From: Riptortus pedestris
Taxonomy: Eukaryota; Arthropoda; Insecta; Hemiptera; Alydidae
Reading direction: 5' to 3'
Assembly: GCA_019009955.1 (NCBI GenBank)
Contig: CM032233.1
Location: 80,373,501 to 80,437,500, forward strand
Length of the DNA: 64,000 nucleotides
The position numbers and the translations under genes were made by a program. Each line of letters starts with the position of its first letter. The first letter of the stretch is position 1. The notes under the pieces were generated by a model. It was not told the origin of the DNA. It did not search any database and saw only the letters and a program-made list of their open reading frames with translations. Below are positions 63,609 through 64,000 of the stretch, in pieces.

Positions 63609-64000
63609 ATAGATGTAGATACCAACAAACAGCAGCGATGACCAGCCTAAAGAAGGCCACCAAAGAGAAAACTAGCATCTCTATGAGTGTGTAAACCGCC
63701 GAAGCAAGTAGCTGGTGCAAGGCAGGAATAAAGGGATATGTAACATTTATATTTTTTTAAACAGGGGTAAATGACCTTCATGACTATTCCTCATCACAAT
63801 CTGTGATGATAGAGGTTTAAATTTTATTTCAGAAAAATTATATATACAAATTCAATTATTATAAGTACTTTCAACCACTTCACTGTATAGCCCTATTATT
63901 TCAAATAAGAGGTCTGATGAGACTAAAATAAGTTTTAAAAACAGATAAAGTATGTAAATTAGAAGCACAAATGTTTTGAAACGATCATGTTAACTGTATA
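63609..64000. other. Right edge, no gene identified
   Basis: Includes a less AT-rich patch (63620-63730) and a short palindrome, CATCACA/TGTGATG, near 63795. No coding signal recognised. Confidence 0.4.

Overview
This is AT-rich nuclear DNA from an invertebrate animal. Three things show this: genes split by GT-AG introns, animal-specific proteins, and mixed retrotransposons, DNA transposons and SINEs. The element mix (BEL/Pao, Ty3/gypsy, hAT, TA microsatellites) would suit an arthropod, but nothing here fixes the species.

Three protein-coding genes are supported. (1) On the minus strand, seven exons between 131 and 8347 encode the first ~462 residues of a CD98hc/SLC3A2-type amino-acid-transporter heavy chain; the last exons lie beyond the left edge. 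(2) On the plus strand, fifteen coding exons between 19107 and 44734 encode a complete protein kinase D of 786 residues (ubiquitin-like domain, two C1 zinc fingers, PH domain, kinase). All exon phases join in frame. CD98hc and PKD are head to head with about 10.7 kb between them; an upstream untranslated PKD exon is possible at 16087-16195. (3) At 59222-59283 a 62-base first exon looks like the start of a ZRANB2-type splicing factor; the rest would lie beyond the right edge.

The remainder is introns, intergenic DNA and transposable elements. The dominant one is a family with about a dozen copies or fragments. Each has a 12-bp subterminal inverted repeat (AGCAGATTTCCC / GGGAAATCTGCT), a TA-microsatellite core and a small hairpin just inside the 3' end. 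This architecture resembles non-autonomous Helentron-associated elements (HINE/DINE-1 type). For brevity it is called the HINE-like family here. It seeds most of the long (TA)n tracts.

Other elements are: a degenerate hAT transposon with terminal repeats and a near-perfect 8-bp target duplication, inserted in one HINE-like copy and itself carrying another; a degenerate BEL/Pao element (minus strand) split by a degenerate Ty3/gypsy element with a recognisable 3' LTR; a two-copy tRNA-derived SINE family plus one other SINE; a 195-bp element with terminal repeats and a 9-bp target duplication; a ~435-bp foldback element; and a recent 359-bp inverted duplication inside a PKD intron.

The genes do not form an operon or shared pathway. 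CD98hc is a surface chaperone for amino-acid exchangers, PKD a diacylglycerol-responsive kinase, and ZRANB2 a nuclear RNA-binding protein.
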